The notes: generated from the letters alone by a model not told the origin. A stretch of DNA of 64,000 nt from Calliopum simillimum (GCA_951812925.1 OX638370.1:106654897-106718896); one strand, 5' to 3'. Positions 1-11,214 are shown, counted from the stretch's first letter. Translations and numbers: made by a program.

Positions 1-10
1 TTTCGCTTTT

Positions 11-590
11 CACTTTCCGCTTTTCGCTTTTCACTTTTCGCTTTGCGCTTTTCGCTTCTCGCTTTGCGCTTTTCGCTTTTCACTTTTCGCTTTTCGCTTT
101 GCGCTTTTTGCTTTTCGCTTTGCGCTTTGCGCTTTTCGCTTTTCGCTTTTCGCTTTGCGCTTTTCACTTTTCGCTTTGCGCTTTTCGCTTTGCGCTTTTC
201 GCTTTTCGCTTTGCGCTTTTCGCTTTGCGCTTTTCGCTTTTCGCTTTGCGCTTTTCGCTTTTCACTTTCCGCTTTTCGCTTTTCACTTTTCGCTTTTCGC
301 TTTGCGCTTTTTGCTTTTCGCTTTGCGCTTTGCGCTTTTCGCTTTTCGCTTTTCGCTTTGCGCTTTTCGCTTTTCGCTTTTCGCTTTTCGCTTTGCGCTT
401 TTCGCTTTTCGCTTTTCGCTTTGCGCTTTTCGCTTTTCGCTTTGCGCTTTTCGCTTTTCACTTTCCGCTTTTCGCTTTTCACTTTTCGCTTTGCGCTTTT
501 CGCTTCTCGCTTTGCGCTTTTCGCTTTTCACTTTTCGCTTTTCGCTTTGCGCTTTTTGCTTTTCGCTTTGCGCTTTGCGCTTTTCGCTTT
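11..590. repeat. 448-bp higher-order duplication in the satellite
   Basis: The landmark CACTTTCCGC occurs at 11, 263 and 459. The copies at 11 and 459 are 448 bases (64 units) apart and are followed by the same series of variants (a second CAC, CGCTTCTCGC, a third CAC, CTTTTTGC). This is a second higher-order period, distinct from the 266/1385 one. Confidence 0.75.
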
Positions 591-1674
591 TCGCTTTTCG
601 CTTTGCGCTTTTCGCTTTTCGCTTTTCGCTTTTCGCTTTGCGCTTTTCGCTTTTCGCTTTTCGCTTTGCGCTTTTCGCTTTTCGCTTTGCGCTTTGCGCT
701 TTTCGCTTTTCGCTTTGCGCTTTGCGCTTTTCGCTTTTCGCTTTTCGCTTTTCGCTTTGCGCTTTTCGCTTTTCGCTTTTCGCTTTTCGCTTTGCGCTTT
801 TCGCTTTTCGCTTTTCGCTTTGCGCTTTTCGCTTTTCGCTTTGCGCTTTTCGCTTTTCGCTTTGCGCTTTTCGCTTTCGCTTTGCGCTTTTCGCTTTTCG
901 CTTTTCGCTTTTCGCTTTGCGCTTTTCGCTTTGCGCTTTGCGCTTTTCGCTTTTCGCTTTTCGCTTTGCGCTTTGCGCTTTTCGCTTTTCGCTTTTCGCT
1001 TTGCGCTTTTCGCTTTTCGCTTTTCGCTTTGCGCTTTTCGCTTTTCGCTTTTCGCTTTTCGCTTTTCGCTTTTCGCTTTGCGCTTTTCGCTTTGCGCTTT
1101 GCGCTTTTCGCTTTTCGCTTTGCGCTTTGCGCTTTTCGCTTTTTCTTTGCGCTTTTCGCTTTTCGCTTTTCGCTTTGCGCTTTTCGCTTTGCGCTTTTCG
1201 CTTTTCGCTTTTCGCTTTGCGCTTTTCGCTTTTCGCTTTTCGCTTTTCGCTTTGCGCTTTTCACTTTGCGCTTTGCGCTTTTCGCTTTTCGCTTTGCGCT
1301 TTTCGCTTTTCGCTTTTCGCTTTTCGCTTTGCGCTTTTCGCTTTGCGCTTTGCGCTTTTCGCTTTTCGCTTTTCGCTTTGCGCTTTTCGCTTTTCGCTTT
1401 GCGCTTTGCGCTTTTCGCTTTTCACTTTGCGCTTTTCGCTTTTCGCTTTTCGCTTTTCGCTTTGCGCTTTTCGCTTTCCGCTTTGCGCTTTTCGCTTTTC
1501 ACTTTGCGCTTTTCGCTTTTCGCTTTTCGCTTTTCGCTTTGCGCTTTTCGCTTTGCGCTTTGCGCTTTTCGCTTTTCGCTTTTCGCTTTTCGCTTTTCGC
1601 TTTTCGCTTTGCGCTTTTCGCTTTTCGCTTTTCGCTTTTCGCTTTTCGCTTTTCGCTTTGCGCTTTTCGCTTTT

Positions 1675-4440
1675 CGCTTCTCGTTTTGCGCTTTGCGCTT
1701 TTCGCTTTTCGCTTTTCGCTTTGCGCTTTGCGCTTTTCGCTTTTCGCTTTGCGCTTTTCGCTTTTCACTTTGCGCTTTTCGCTTTTCGCTTTGCGCTTTG
1801 CGCTTTTCGCTTTTCGCTTTGCGCTTTTCGCTTTTCGCTTTTCGCTTTGCGCTTTTCGCTTTTCGCTTTGCGCTTTTCGCTTTTCGCTTTGCGCTTTTCG
1901 CTTTTCGCTTTGCGCTTTGCGCTTTTCGCTTTTCGCTTTTCGCTTCTCGTTTTGCGCTTTGCGCTTTTCGCTTTTCGCTTTTCGCTTTGCGCTTTGCGCT
2001 TTTCGCTTTTCGCTTTGCGCTTTTCGCTTTTCACTTTGCGCTTTTCGCTTTTCGCTTTGCGCTTTGCGCTTTTCGCTTTTCGCTTTGCGCTTTTCGCTTT
2101 TCGCTTTTCGCTTTTCGCTTTTCGCTTTGCGCTTTTCGCTTTTCGCTTTGCGCTTTTCGCTTTTCGCTTTGCGCTTTTCGCTTTTCGTTTTGCGCTTTTC
2201 GCTTTTCGCTTTGCGCTTTTCGCTTTTCGCTTTGCGCTTTGCGCTTTTCGCTTTTCGCTTTGCGCTTTTCGCTTTTCGCTTTGCGCTTTTCGCTTTTCGC
2301 TTTTCGCTTTGCGCTTTTCGCTTTTCGCTTTTCGCTTTTCGCTTTGCGCTTTTCGCTTTGCGCTTTTCGCTTTTCGCTTTGCGCTTTTCGCTTTTCGCTT
2401 TGCGCTTTTCGCTTTTCGCTTTGCGCTTTTCGCTTTTCGCTTTGCGCTTTTCGCTTTTCGCTTTGCGCTTTTCGCTTTGCGCTTTTCGCTTTGCGCTTTT
2501 CGCTTTTCGCTTTGCGCTTTTCGCTTTTCGCTTTGCGCTTTTCGCTTTGCGCTTTTCGCTTTGCGCTTTTCGCTTTTCGCTTTGCGCTTTTCGCTTTTCG
2601 CTTTGCGCTTTTCGCTTTTCGCTTTTCGCTTTTCGCTTTGCGCTTTTGCTTTTCGCTTTTCGCTTTGCGCTTTGCGCTTTTCGCTTTTCGCTTTGCGCTT
2701 TTCGCTTTGCGCTTTTCGCTTTTCGCTTTGCGCTTTTCGCTTTTCGCTTTTCGCTTTGCGCTTTTCGCTTTGCGCTTTTCGCTTTTCGCTTTGCGCTTTT
2801 CGCTTTGCGCTTTTCGCTCTTCGCTTTGCGCTTTTCGCTTTGCGCTTTTCGCTTTGCGCTTTTCGCTTTGCGCTTTTCGCTTTTCGCTTTGCGCTTTTCG
2901 CTTTTCGCTTTTCGCTTTTCGCTTTTCGCTTTTCGCTTTGCGCTTTTCGCTTTGCGCTTTTCGCTTTGCGCTTTTCGCTTTTCGCTTTTCGCTTTTCGCT
3001 TTTCGCTTTTCGCTTTTCGCTTTTCGCTTTTCGCTTTGCGCTTTTCGCTTTTCGCTTCTCGTTTTGCGCTTTGCGCTTTTCGCTTTTCGCTTTTCGCTTT
3101 GCGCTTTGCGCTTTGCGCTTTTCGCTTTTCGCTTTGCGCTTTTCGCTTTTCACTTTGCGCTTTTCGCTTTTCGCTTTGCGCTTTGCGCTTTTCGCTTTTC
3201 GCTTTGCGCTTTTCGCTTTTCGCTTTTCGCTTTGCGCTTTTCGCTTTTCGCTTTGCGCTTTTCGCTTTTCGCTTTGCGCTTTTCGCTTTTCGCTTTGCGC
3301 TTTGCGCTTTTCGCTTTTCGCTTTTCGCTTCTCGTTTTGCGCTTTGCGCTTTTCGCTTTTCGCTTTTCGCTTTGCGCTTTGCGCTTTTCGCTTTTCGCTT
3401 TGCGCTTTTCGCTTTTCACTTTGCGCTTTTCGCTTTTCGCTTTGCGCTTTGCGCTTTTCGCTTTTCGCTTTGCGCTTTTCGCTTTTCGCTTTTCGCTTTT
3501 CGCTTTTCGCTTTGCGCTTTTCGCTTTTCGCTTTGCGCTTTTCGCTTTTCGCTTTGCGCTTTTCGCTTTTCGTTTTGCGCTTTTCGCTTTTCGCTTTTCG
3601 CTTTTCGCTTTGCGCTCTGCGCTTTTCGCTTTTCGCTTTGCGCTTTTCGCTTTTCGCTTTGCGCTTTTCGCTTTTCGCTTTTCGCTTTGCGCTTTTCGCT
3701 TTTCGCTTTTCGCTTTTCGCTTTTCGCTTTGCGCTTTTCGCTTTGCGCTTTTCGCTTTTCGCTTTTCGCTTTGCGCTTTTCGCTTTTCGCTTTGCGCTTT
3801 TCGCTTTTCGCTTTGCGCTTTTCGCTTTTCGCTTTGCGCTTTTCGCTTTTCGCTTTGCGCTTTTCGCTTTGCGCTTTTCGCTTTGCGCTTTTCGCTTTTC
3901 GCTTTGCGCTTTTCGCTTTTCGCTTTGCGCTTTTCGCTTTGCGCTTTTCGCTTTGCGCTTTTCGCTTTTCGCTTTGCGCTTTTCGCTTTTCGCTTTGCGC
4001 TTTTCGCTTTTCGCTTTGCGCTTTTCGCTTTGCGCTTTTGCTTTTCGCTTTTCGCTTTGCGCTTTGCGCTTTTCGCTTTTCGCTTTGCGCTTTTCGCTTT
4101 GCGCTTTTCGCTTTTCGCTTTGCGCTTTTCGCTTTTCGCTTTTCGCTTTGCGCTTTTCGCTTTTCGCTTTGCGCTTTTCGCTTTGCGCTTTTCGCTCTTC
4201 GCTTTGCGCTTTTCGCTTTTCGCTTTGCGCTTTTCGCTTTTCGCTTTGCGCTTTTCGCTTTGCGCTTTTCGCTTTGCGCTTTTCGCTTTTCGCTTTGCGC
4301 TTTTCGCTTTTCGCTTTGCGCTTTTCGCTTTTCGCTTTTCGCTTTGCGCTTTTCGTTTTTCGCTTTGCGCTTTTCGCTTTGCGCTTTTCGCTTTGCGCTT
4401 TTCGCTTTTCGCTTTGCGCTTTTCGCTTTTCGCTTTGCGC
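1675..4440. repeat. Higher-order tandem duplication (about 1.38 kb x2) in the satellite
   Basis: Rare variant units act as landmarks. CGCTTCTCGTTTTG occurs at 1675, 1941, 3053 and 3326. CGTTTTGCGC recurs at 2186 and 3571, CGCTTTTGCTTT at 2641 and 4033, and CGCTCTTCGC at 2815 and 4193. Offsets are 1378-1392, differing by whole 7-base units, so 1675-3052 and 3053-about 4440 are tandem copies. Inside each copy a 266- or 273-base (38 or 39 unit) offset duplicates the first landmark. The order of T and G variants between landmarks matches over long stretches, so the match is not an accident of the 7-mer. Confidence 0.85.
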
Positions 4441-5399
4441 TTTTCGCTTTGCGCTCTTCGCTTTTCGCTTTTCGCTTTGCGCTTTTCGCTTTGCGCTTTT
4501 CGCTTTTCGTTTTTCGCTTTGCGCTTTTCGCTTTGCGCTTTTCGCTTTTCGCTTTGCGCTTTTCGCTTTGCGCTTTTCGCTTTTCGCTTTGCGCTTTGCG
4601 CTTTTCGCTTTTCGCTTTGCGCTTTGCGCTTTTCACTTTGCGCTTTTCGCTTTTCGCTTTGCGCTTTTCGCTTTGCGCTTTTCGCTTTGCGCTTTTCGCT
4701 TTTCACTTTTCGCTTTTCGCTTTGCGCATTTCGCTTTGCGCTTTTCGCTTTTCGCTTTGCGCTTTTCGCTTTTCGCTTTGCGCTTTTCGCTTTTCGCTTT
4801 TCGCTTTGCGCTTTTCGCTTTTCGCTTTGCGCTTTTCGCTTTTCGCTTTGCGCTTTTCGCTTTGCGCTTTTCGCTTTTCGCTTTTCGCTTTGCGCTTTTC
4901 GCTTTACGCTTTTCGCTTTTCACTTTTCGCTTTTCGCTTTTCGCTTTTCGCTTTGCGCTTTTCGCTTTTCGCTTTTCGCTTTTCGCTTTGCGCTTTTCGC
5001 TTTTCGCTTTGCGCTTTTCGCTTTGCGCTTTTCGCTTTTCGCTTTTCGCTTTGCGCTTTTCGCTTTTCGCTTTTCGCTTTTCGCTTTGCGCTTTTCGCTT
5101 TTCGCTTTGCGCTTTTCGCTTTGCGCTTTGCGCTTTTCGCTTTGCGCTTTTCGCTTTGCGCTTTTCGCTTTTCGCTTTTCGCTTTGCGCTTTTCGCTTTT
5201 CGTTTTTCGCTTTGCGCTTTTCGCTTTTCGCTTTGCGCTTTTCGCTTTGCGCTTTTCGCTTTTCGCTTTGCGCTTTTCGTTTTTCACTTTGCGCTTTTCG
5301 CTTTGCGCTTTTCACTTCTCGCTATGCGCTTTTCGCTTTGCGCTTTTCGCTTTGCGCTTTGCGCTTTTCGCTTTTCGCTTTTCGCTTTGCGCTTTTCGC

Positions 5400-7255
5400 T
5401 TTTCGCTTTGCGCTTTTTGCTTTTCGCTTTGCGCTTTTCGCTTTTCGCTTTGCGCTTTCCGCTTTTCGCTTTGCGCTTTTCGCTTTTTGCTTTTTGCTTT
5501 TCGCTTTACGCTTTTCGTTCTGCGCTTTTCGCTTTGCGCTTTTCATTTTTCGCTTTGCTCTTTTCGCTCTTCGCTTTGCGCTTTTTGCTTTTTGCTTTGC
5601 GCTTTTCGCTTTGCGCTTTTCGATTTCGCTTTGCGCTTTTCATTTTTCGCTTTGCGCTTTTCGCTCTTCGCTTTGCGCTTTGCGCTTTTTGCTTTTCGCT
5701 TTGCGCTTTTCGCTTTTCGCTTTGCGCTTTTCGCTTTACGCTTTGAGCTTTACGCTTTTCGCTTAGCGCTTTTCGCTTTGCACTTTTCGATTTCGCTTTG
5801 CGCTTTTCGCTTTACGCTTTTCGTTCTGCGCTTTTTTGCTTTTTGCTTTTCGCTTTTCGCTTTTCGCTTTACGCTTTGCGCTTTACGCTTTACGCTTTTC
5901 GCTTTGCGCCTTTCGCTTTTTGCTTTGCGCTTTTCGCTTTGCGCTTTTCGCTTTGCGCTTTTCGCTTTGCGCTTTTCGCTTTGCGCTTTTTGCTTTTCGT
6001 TTTTCGCTTTACGCTTTGCGCTTTACGCTTTGAGCTTTTCGCTTTTCGCTTTGCGCTTTTTGCTTTTTGCTTTGCGCTTTTCGCTTTGCGCTTTCCGCTT
6101 TTCGCTTTGCGTTTTTCGCTTTGCGCTTTTCGATTTCGCTTTGCGCTTTTCATTTTTCGCTTTGCGCTTTTCGCTCTTCGCTTTGCGCTTTGCGCTTTTC
6201 GCTATTTGCTTTGCGCTTTTCGCTTTGCGCTTTTCGCTTTACGCTTTGAGCTTTACGCTTTTCGCTTTGCGCTTTGCACTTTTCGATTTCGCTTTGCGCT
6301 TTTCGCTTTGCGCTTTTTGCTTTGAGCTTTTCGCTTTTCGCTTTTCGCTTTTCGCTTTTCGCTTTGCGCTTTTCGCTTTTCGCTTTACGCTTTTCGTTCT
6401 GCGCTTTTTGCTTTTTGCTTTTCGCTTTTTGCTTTTCGCTTTTCGCTTTACGCTTTGCGCTTTACGCTTTACGCTTTTCGCTTTGCGCCTTGCGCTTTTT
6501 GCTTTGCGCTTTTCGCTTTGCGCTTTTCGCTTTGCGCTTTTCGCTTTGCGCTTTTTGCTTTTCGCTTTTCGCTTTACGCTTTACGCTTTACGCTTTACGC
6601 TTTGAGCTTTTCGCTTTTCGCTTTGCGCATTTCGCTTTACGCTTTTCGTTCTGCGCTTTTTGCTTTTCGCTTTTCGCTGTGCGCTTTTTGCTTTGCGCTT
6701 TTCGCTTTTTGCTTTTTGCTTTTCGCTTTTCGCTTTTCGCTTTACGCTTTGCGCTTTACGCTTTTCGCTTTGCGCCTTGCGCTTTTTGCTTTGCGCTTTT
6801 CGCTTTGCGCTTTTCGCTTTGCGCTTTTCGCTTTGCGCTTTTCGCTTTGCGCTTTTTGCTTTTCGCTTTACGCTTTGCGCTTTGAGCTTTTCGCTTTGCG
6901 CTTTTTGCTTTGCGCTTTTCGCTTTGCGCTTTTCGCTTTGCGCTTTTCGCTTTGCGCTTTTTGCTTTGCGCTTTTCGCTTTGCGCTTTTCGCTTTACGCT
7001 TTACGCTTTGGACTTTACGCTTTGCGCTTTACGCTTTGCGCTTTACGCTATACGCTTAACGCTTTACGCTTTGCGCTTTATGCTTTTCGCTTTGCACTTT
7101 TCGCTTTACGCTTTTCGCTTTGCGCTTTTCGCTTTGCGCTTTTCGCTTTGCGCTTTCGCTTTACGCTTTACACTTTGCGCTTTTCGCTTTGCGCTTTACG
7201 CTTTGCGCTTTGCACTTTACGCTTTGCGCTTTGCACTTTGCGCTTTTCGCTTCAG
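5400..7255. repeat. Degenerate edge of the heptamer satellite
   Basis: The 7-base rhythm continues but variant units become common: CTTTTTG, CTTTACG, CTTTGAG, CATTTTT. Point changes rise toward the right end. Longer blocks still repeat, for example a roughly 65-base series beginning with CGATTTCGCTTTGCGC near 5621 and again near 6131. Reading frames here (up to about 300 codons) remain by-products. Around 7200-7260 the array passes into ordinary A/T-rich sequence. Decay at the edge with a homogeneous core is the usual result of unequal exchange in satellites. Confidence 0.93.
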
Positions 7256-8278
7256 GCTTTGCCTTACTCTTTAATTGCACAGCACAACTATCTATCATTT
7301 CCTTTACATATATATATTACTTTCTCTCTCACCTTTGCTTTTTCATTCAGTTTTGTTATTATGTTGGTTGGTTTGGAGTTTAAAGGGTGTTCGTTATTCT
7401 CGTTGTATTTTTAAGCGCTGAATATCCACAAACGGGTGTTTTTGGGGTTTCGATGAAACAAACTAAAGATATTTTGTTTGTTTTCAAACTCTCTAAAGTG
7501 CATAAAAGTCGGAATATTATTGTATTAAAAATGTCGAAAAATATTGAAGAATTCAAAATCAAAATTTAAATAAATCGTAAGCTTATTCCAAAAATCTAAA
7601 GTCAAGAAAGGTTAAAGAAATCAAAAATGTTGAAAAAGTAGACGAAAAATATTCAAAAGGACTAAAATATGATTTGTTAAAAAGAGTAAAGCTTGCTGTT
7701 GCTGTTGGAGAAATATTAACAAATCCAGATAAAAATACAAACAAGTCGGAGAATTTTGATATATTTAAGAAATACAGAAGGTTTTGCTTTTAAATCAATT
7801 TTATTGCTGTTATTGTTATTTTCGTTTTTGTTGGTATTATTGTTGTTGCTTAAGTTCATGAAAATTTCTTTGGTTTACTTTTTTGTTTTACTATAAACAA
7901 AATGTTAATGCAAGAAATCAGGTACAAATTACATGTCAAATGAAAGAAGATACATTGGGCTTTTATATTATGTTACTCCAACTATGCATAAATGGTATGG
8001 CTTTTGGAAAAATAGTGCTTTTAAAAAAACATAGTCAAAATTTCTGAAAATTTGCAATATCTCTAAAACCACGACTCGGATTTAACTTTTTTGTGTGTAG
8101 ATTTTGTAACAAGTTAACATATCTTTCGTATGACACTAATAAGAACTGCCCCATATAAATTTTATACCTTGTTTTTCATCAATAAAAAAATATGTAACGA
8201 ATTTTTTTAAATATTGTTTTTTTACTTATTAATAAGTAGTATAACGAACATAAATAAGCTTACACTATTAACAAATAT
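7256..8278. other. A/T-rich intergenic DNA, no gene seen
   Basis: There is no reading frame of note and no RNA gene. 7520-7700 is rich in degenerate GAAAAATNTTGAAAA-like words, also found at 18060-18170, 18720-18940, 19510-19610, 52740-52920 and 54070-54400. This is a low-complexity dispersed pattern with no function I can assign. Confidence 0.6.
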
Positions 8279-9026
8279 TTATTTTATATAAAAATACTTC
8301 ACTTTTATCTTAAGACCCTTCATTAAGTTTTGTATAGTTGTTTCGTCGACAGTACCGTACGACCTTCGCCACTTATTTTTTACAGTACTTTTACTCTTAC
8401 GAATATCTAATTTCATTAGAGCCCAATATCTCTCAATAGGTCGAAGCTCTGGGCAGTTAGGTGGATTCGCATTTTTGGGTAAAAAATTTATATTATTGCT
8501 ATTGTACCATTCTATGGTGGCTCTAGAGTAGTGAGAGGTTGCTAAATCAGGCCAGAACATTAAAGTACTTCCGTGCTTACGAATAAATAGCAAAAGACGT
8601 TTTTGAAGGCATTCATCAATATAAATTTTCGAGTTAATTGTTCCCTGTGTTACAAAAAAACTGCAAATGGCCTACCAAACCATATACTGCTTGGGAAATT
8701 TTGTAATCTTCTTCTAGCTTAAGTTTTTTCTTTAGTCTGCTTATGGAAGATTTTGAGGTTCCCGCTCTGGCAGCCATATCTCGTTCTGAAGTGTTAGTAT
8801 TCCGCTAATAAAGGCGCTTCAACTTTTTCACCAACTGTGAGTCTATACTGGCTTTTCTACCTGCACGCTTTTTCCGCGTAATAAGTTGACCCTTTCTATA
8901 ATTCGAAATAACCCTTTGGACAGTGATTTTTGATGCACCTGTTTTTTTGGCTGAATATTTTAACTCTGGTTTTTGCAGGTAAGTGTGCAAAATGAGTTTG
9001 CGCTTTTTTTCTTGATTGATAGACAT
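8279..9026 (-). pseudogene. Broken Tc1/mariner-superfamily transposase
   Basis: On the minus strand, the N-terminal part (9026 down to about 8808, starting MSINQEKKRK) has a helix-turn-helix segment (SKITVQRVISNYRK) and is closed by an in-frame TAG. The same frame then continues as a second helix-turn-helix (SERDMAARAG, SSISRLKKKL). The C-terminal part (to 8279) has the second catalytic D in FWPDLATSHY and the terminal acidic residue in CPELRPIERYW. I count 37 residues between D and E, so this resembles the DD37E-like groups of the IS630-Tc1-mariner superfamily. The region that should carry the first catalytic D is missing near 8670. With a stop and that deletion the copy cannot be active. 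I found no clear terminal repeats. Confidence 0.85.
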
Positions 9027-9450
9027 CTTTATCGTTTGAAGTTTGTTTACCAAGTGTTATATATTTTTGTAATTGACATGTTATATGGGTGATTCTCAGA
9101 TAACTGTACTTTTTGTGTCCTCTGGCGATTTCACCTATACAGTAGGCTTTTTTTCACAAAAACTGACGCTCTAAGTTAGAAACTATGTTTTTCTAATAGA
9201 ACGGATCAATTTTGCCACCAAATAATTGAAAACTGTCCCCTGGTTTTGGAAAAAAAAAAATTTCTTGAAAGCATTATGCTACTACTTCATGGTACTACTG
9301 TTTCAGTCAATAGATTGCAATACATATGCATTAATTCTGATCACTATCCATCACACAAAGGTCATCATGTCCAAACGCGTCCAAAAAGAAATCTGTTTGC
9401 GTTTTATAGAGCAGTTTATAAACAAAAACAGGTTTTTTTAAAAATTATGG

Positions 9451-10776
9451 TCACAAACGTGGCACTCGGCACTCCCAGGCAGTACATTTTATTTTATGCA
9501 TGAAACAATTTTTTTGTAGGATTTGCACACATGACCCCAAATACTTTCGGAAAAATCTTGAACTCAAAAGCGTGCTATACAATGAGCGATAAACTACAAA
9601 AATGTCACAAACGTGGCGCATCAAAAATGTCACAAACGTGGCACTTTTTATCAGTCTGCAAAAAACCATATTTTCATATAAAATTCAGTATACAGTTGTT
9701 TAGTTGTAGGCTATTAATTATGTTTTTAATACAAAAATTTTTCTACACCATCAGAATCCTGAGTTATCCTTGCTCAAAAGTGAAAAAATCACTGTTTTGA
9801 CATGTTCTTAAAGCTATAGAACAAAAACAACAACAAGTAACATTAAATTTTGTCAATGAATTCAGACAGCCAAATTTATTTTCAACAAGACATAATTTAC
9901 CGTTTTTCAATTGGATTCCCAGCTTCCGAGTTATAAGCGTTTAAAGTAAGGACATCTTTCGAGACCTAAAAGTTACAAAAAATCAGGTTTTATTATTTTT
10001 ATCAATAAAATATTTAATTACAAAAATTTCGTAACCTTGCAGACCATAATCGCATGAAAAATGACAGTTCTATGCAAGATTTAGTGAATGACCCTACTTA
10101 ACTATTGCTTTGCAAATTAACAGAATCAATATTTCATCCGTTCATTCACTAAATCTACAATAGAGCCTTCTTTTTTCATCCGATTTTAGTCTGCAATGGC
10201 TTAAAACTTTTGTGATAAAATATATTTTTGATAAAAATAATAATACTTACCATTTTTGTTAATTTTTCAGTCCAGAAAATCCTTTGTGTGTTATTGAGAG
10301 GTATCCTTTTTTTAAAAGCTTATAACTCGGAAACTAGGAATCCAACTGAAAAACGGTAAATTATGTCTTGTTGATAATAAATTCGGCAGTCTGAATCCAT
10401 TGACAAAAATTAATTTTACTTGTTGCTGTTTTTGTTAAGTAGATGTCAAAACTGTGATTTTTTTACTTTTGAGCAAGGATAACTAAGGATACTGATGTAA
10501 TAGAAAAAAATCAAGACCAGATTCGTAATAAAGAGATCCTAATACACCATAAACGGCTATAAAAACAGAGGACAGGAAACCTTAGTTGATCTTTAGAGCG
10601 GCAGGGTATAAAAAAAAATGGACCACCGGAGACATGACACTGTTGCAAAATTAGTCTTGAAGTGTAAATTTGTCATTATATGCAATATATCTCTCATCAA
10701 AACGCTTCAAAACCATAATTTTTCCATACTGTGGCTAAAATGTTACAAACGTGGCAATTTGGTCACAAACGTGTCA
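9451..10776 (+). repeat. Five dispersed copies of an ACAAACGTGGCA motif
   Basis: TCACAAACGTGGCA or close variants occur at 9451, 9605, 9630, 10744 and 10763, all on the + strand and on both sides of the palindrome at 9735-10510. The surrounding sequence is otherwise not repeated, and small reading frames over it show no known domain. The core ACGTG resembles bHLH-PAS binding sites, but nothing here shows that it is one. Confidence 0.6.
9735..10510. repeat. Long imperfect palindrome (foldback-type element)
   Basis: The outer arms 9735-9960 and 10305-10510 are inverted copies (TTGCTCAAAAGTGAAAAAAT on the left against ATTTTTTTACTTTTGAGCAA on the right). The pairing continues inward: GCAGACCATAATCGCATGAA near 10040 against TTCATCCGATTTTAGTCTGC near 10180. 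The turn lies near 10110-10140. There is no coding sequence. The inner text (CGTATGAAAAATGGCAG-like, then TTTAGTGAAT) recurs near 30030, so it belongs to a dispersed family. Confidence 0.8.
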
Positions 10777-11139
10777 GCAAAATTTCTTAATTTCGACCTC
10801 AAAGCCGTAAATTCACACTTGTAGTTGATCTACTTACAAGGTGAGTTTTAAGAGTCTGTTTACATAAGATAGCATGAAGAAACTTGCAAAAATCACCCGT
10901 GTAGAAAAAATAGCACCCATATTTCGACCTGCACGATCATCAGGTAAATCATAATCTTAAGGAATAAAAGTATAAAATTTTTCTGGGGCAGTCCTTATTA
11001 ACAAAATCTTTCCAGAGGTTCCCAACTTATAATAATTTTTATGAAAGATATATTTCGATCTTCTGGTGGCTACATCTCCGAAAGTAGGTCTGACAAAAAC
11101 TTTTTTTGTTATTGTTGTTGTCATTTATTTGCAGAGCCC

Positions 11140-11214
11140 TACTTGGGCAAAAATTGGCCCTATGCTCCTCCTAGGAGTTAAAGGAGAATACATACATACA
11201 TACTTGGGCAAAAA
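11140..11214 (+). mobile_element. 47-bp retroposed fragment with 14-bp target duplication
   Basis: TACTTGGGCAAAAA occurs at 11140-11153 and again at 11201-11214. Between them lie 47 bases that begin TTGGCCCTATGCTCC, contain the perfect palindrome CTCCTAGGAG, and end in a CATA repeat tail. The direct repeats and simple tail are what a LINE-type target-primed insertion leaves. The same unit occurs at 29238 with its own target duplication. Confidence 0.8.

Larger units (their letters stand above)
1..5400. repeat. Heptanucleotide satellite array, core
   Basis: The whole block is a head-to-tail array of 7-base units, mainly CGCTTTT and CGCTTTG in irregular order, with rare variants (CACTTTT, CGCTTTC, CGTTTTG, CGCTCTT). 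It begins before the window. Three units make 21 bases, or seven codons, and neither unit creates a stop in any frame of either strand. That is why reading frames of 1,800-2,100 codons exist in all three forward frames and several hundred codons in reverse. The translations are pure repeats (RFSLFAF and RFALCAL types forward, KSEKRKA and QSAKRKA types reverse), with no domain. I treat this as satellite DNA and not as a gene. The + strand is almost free of A, for example none from 3419 to 4634. Confidence 0.97.

Noticed and set aside
43..6605. Giant open frames of 1,863-2,168 codons on the + strand, and frames up to 518 codons on the minus strand
   Set aside because: All are translations of a 7-base satellite with no stop in any phase. 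There is no domain, no non-repeat protein segment and no splice or promoter evidence.
1..7255. CRISPR array or telomere
   Set aside because: There are no unique spacers between repeats, so it is not a CRISPR array. Telomere identity cannot be judged from an array that runs into ordinary DNA and has no known fly telomere element.
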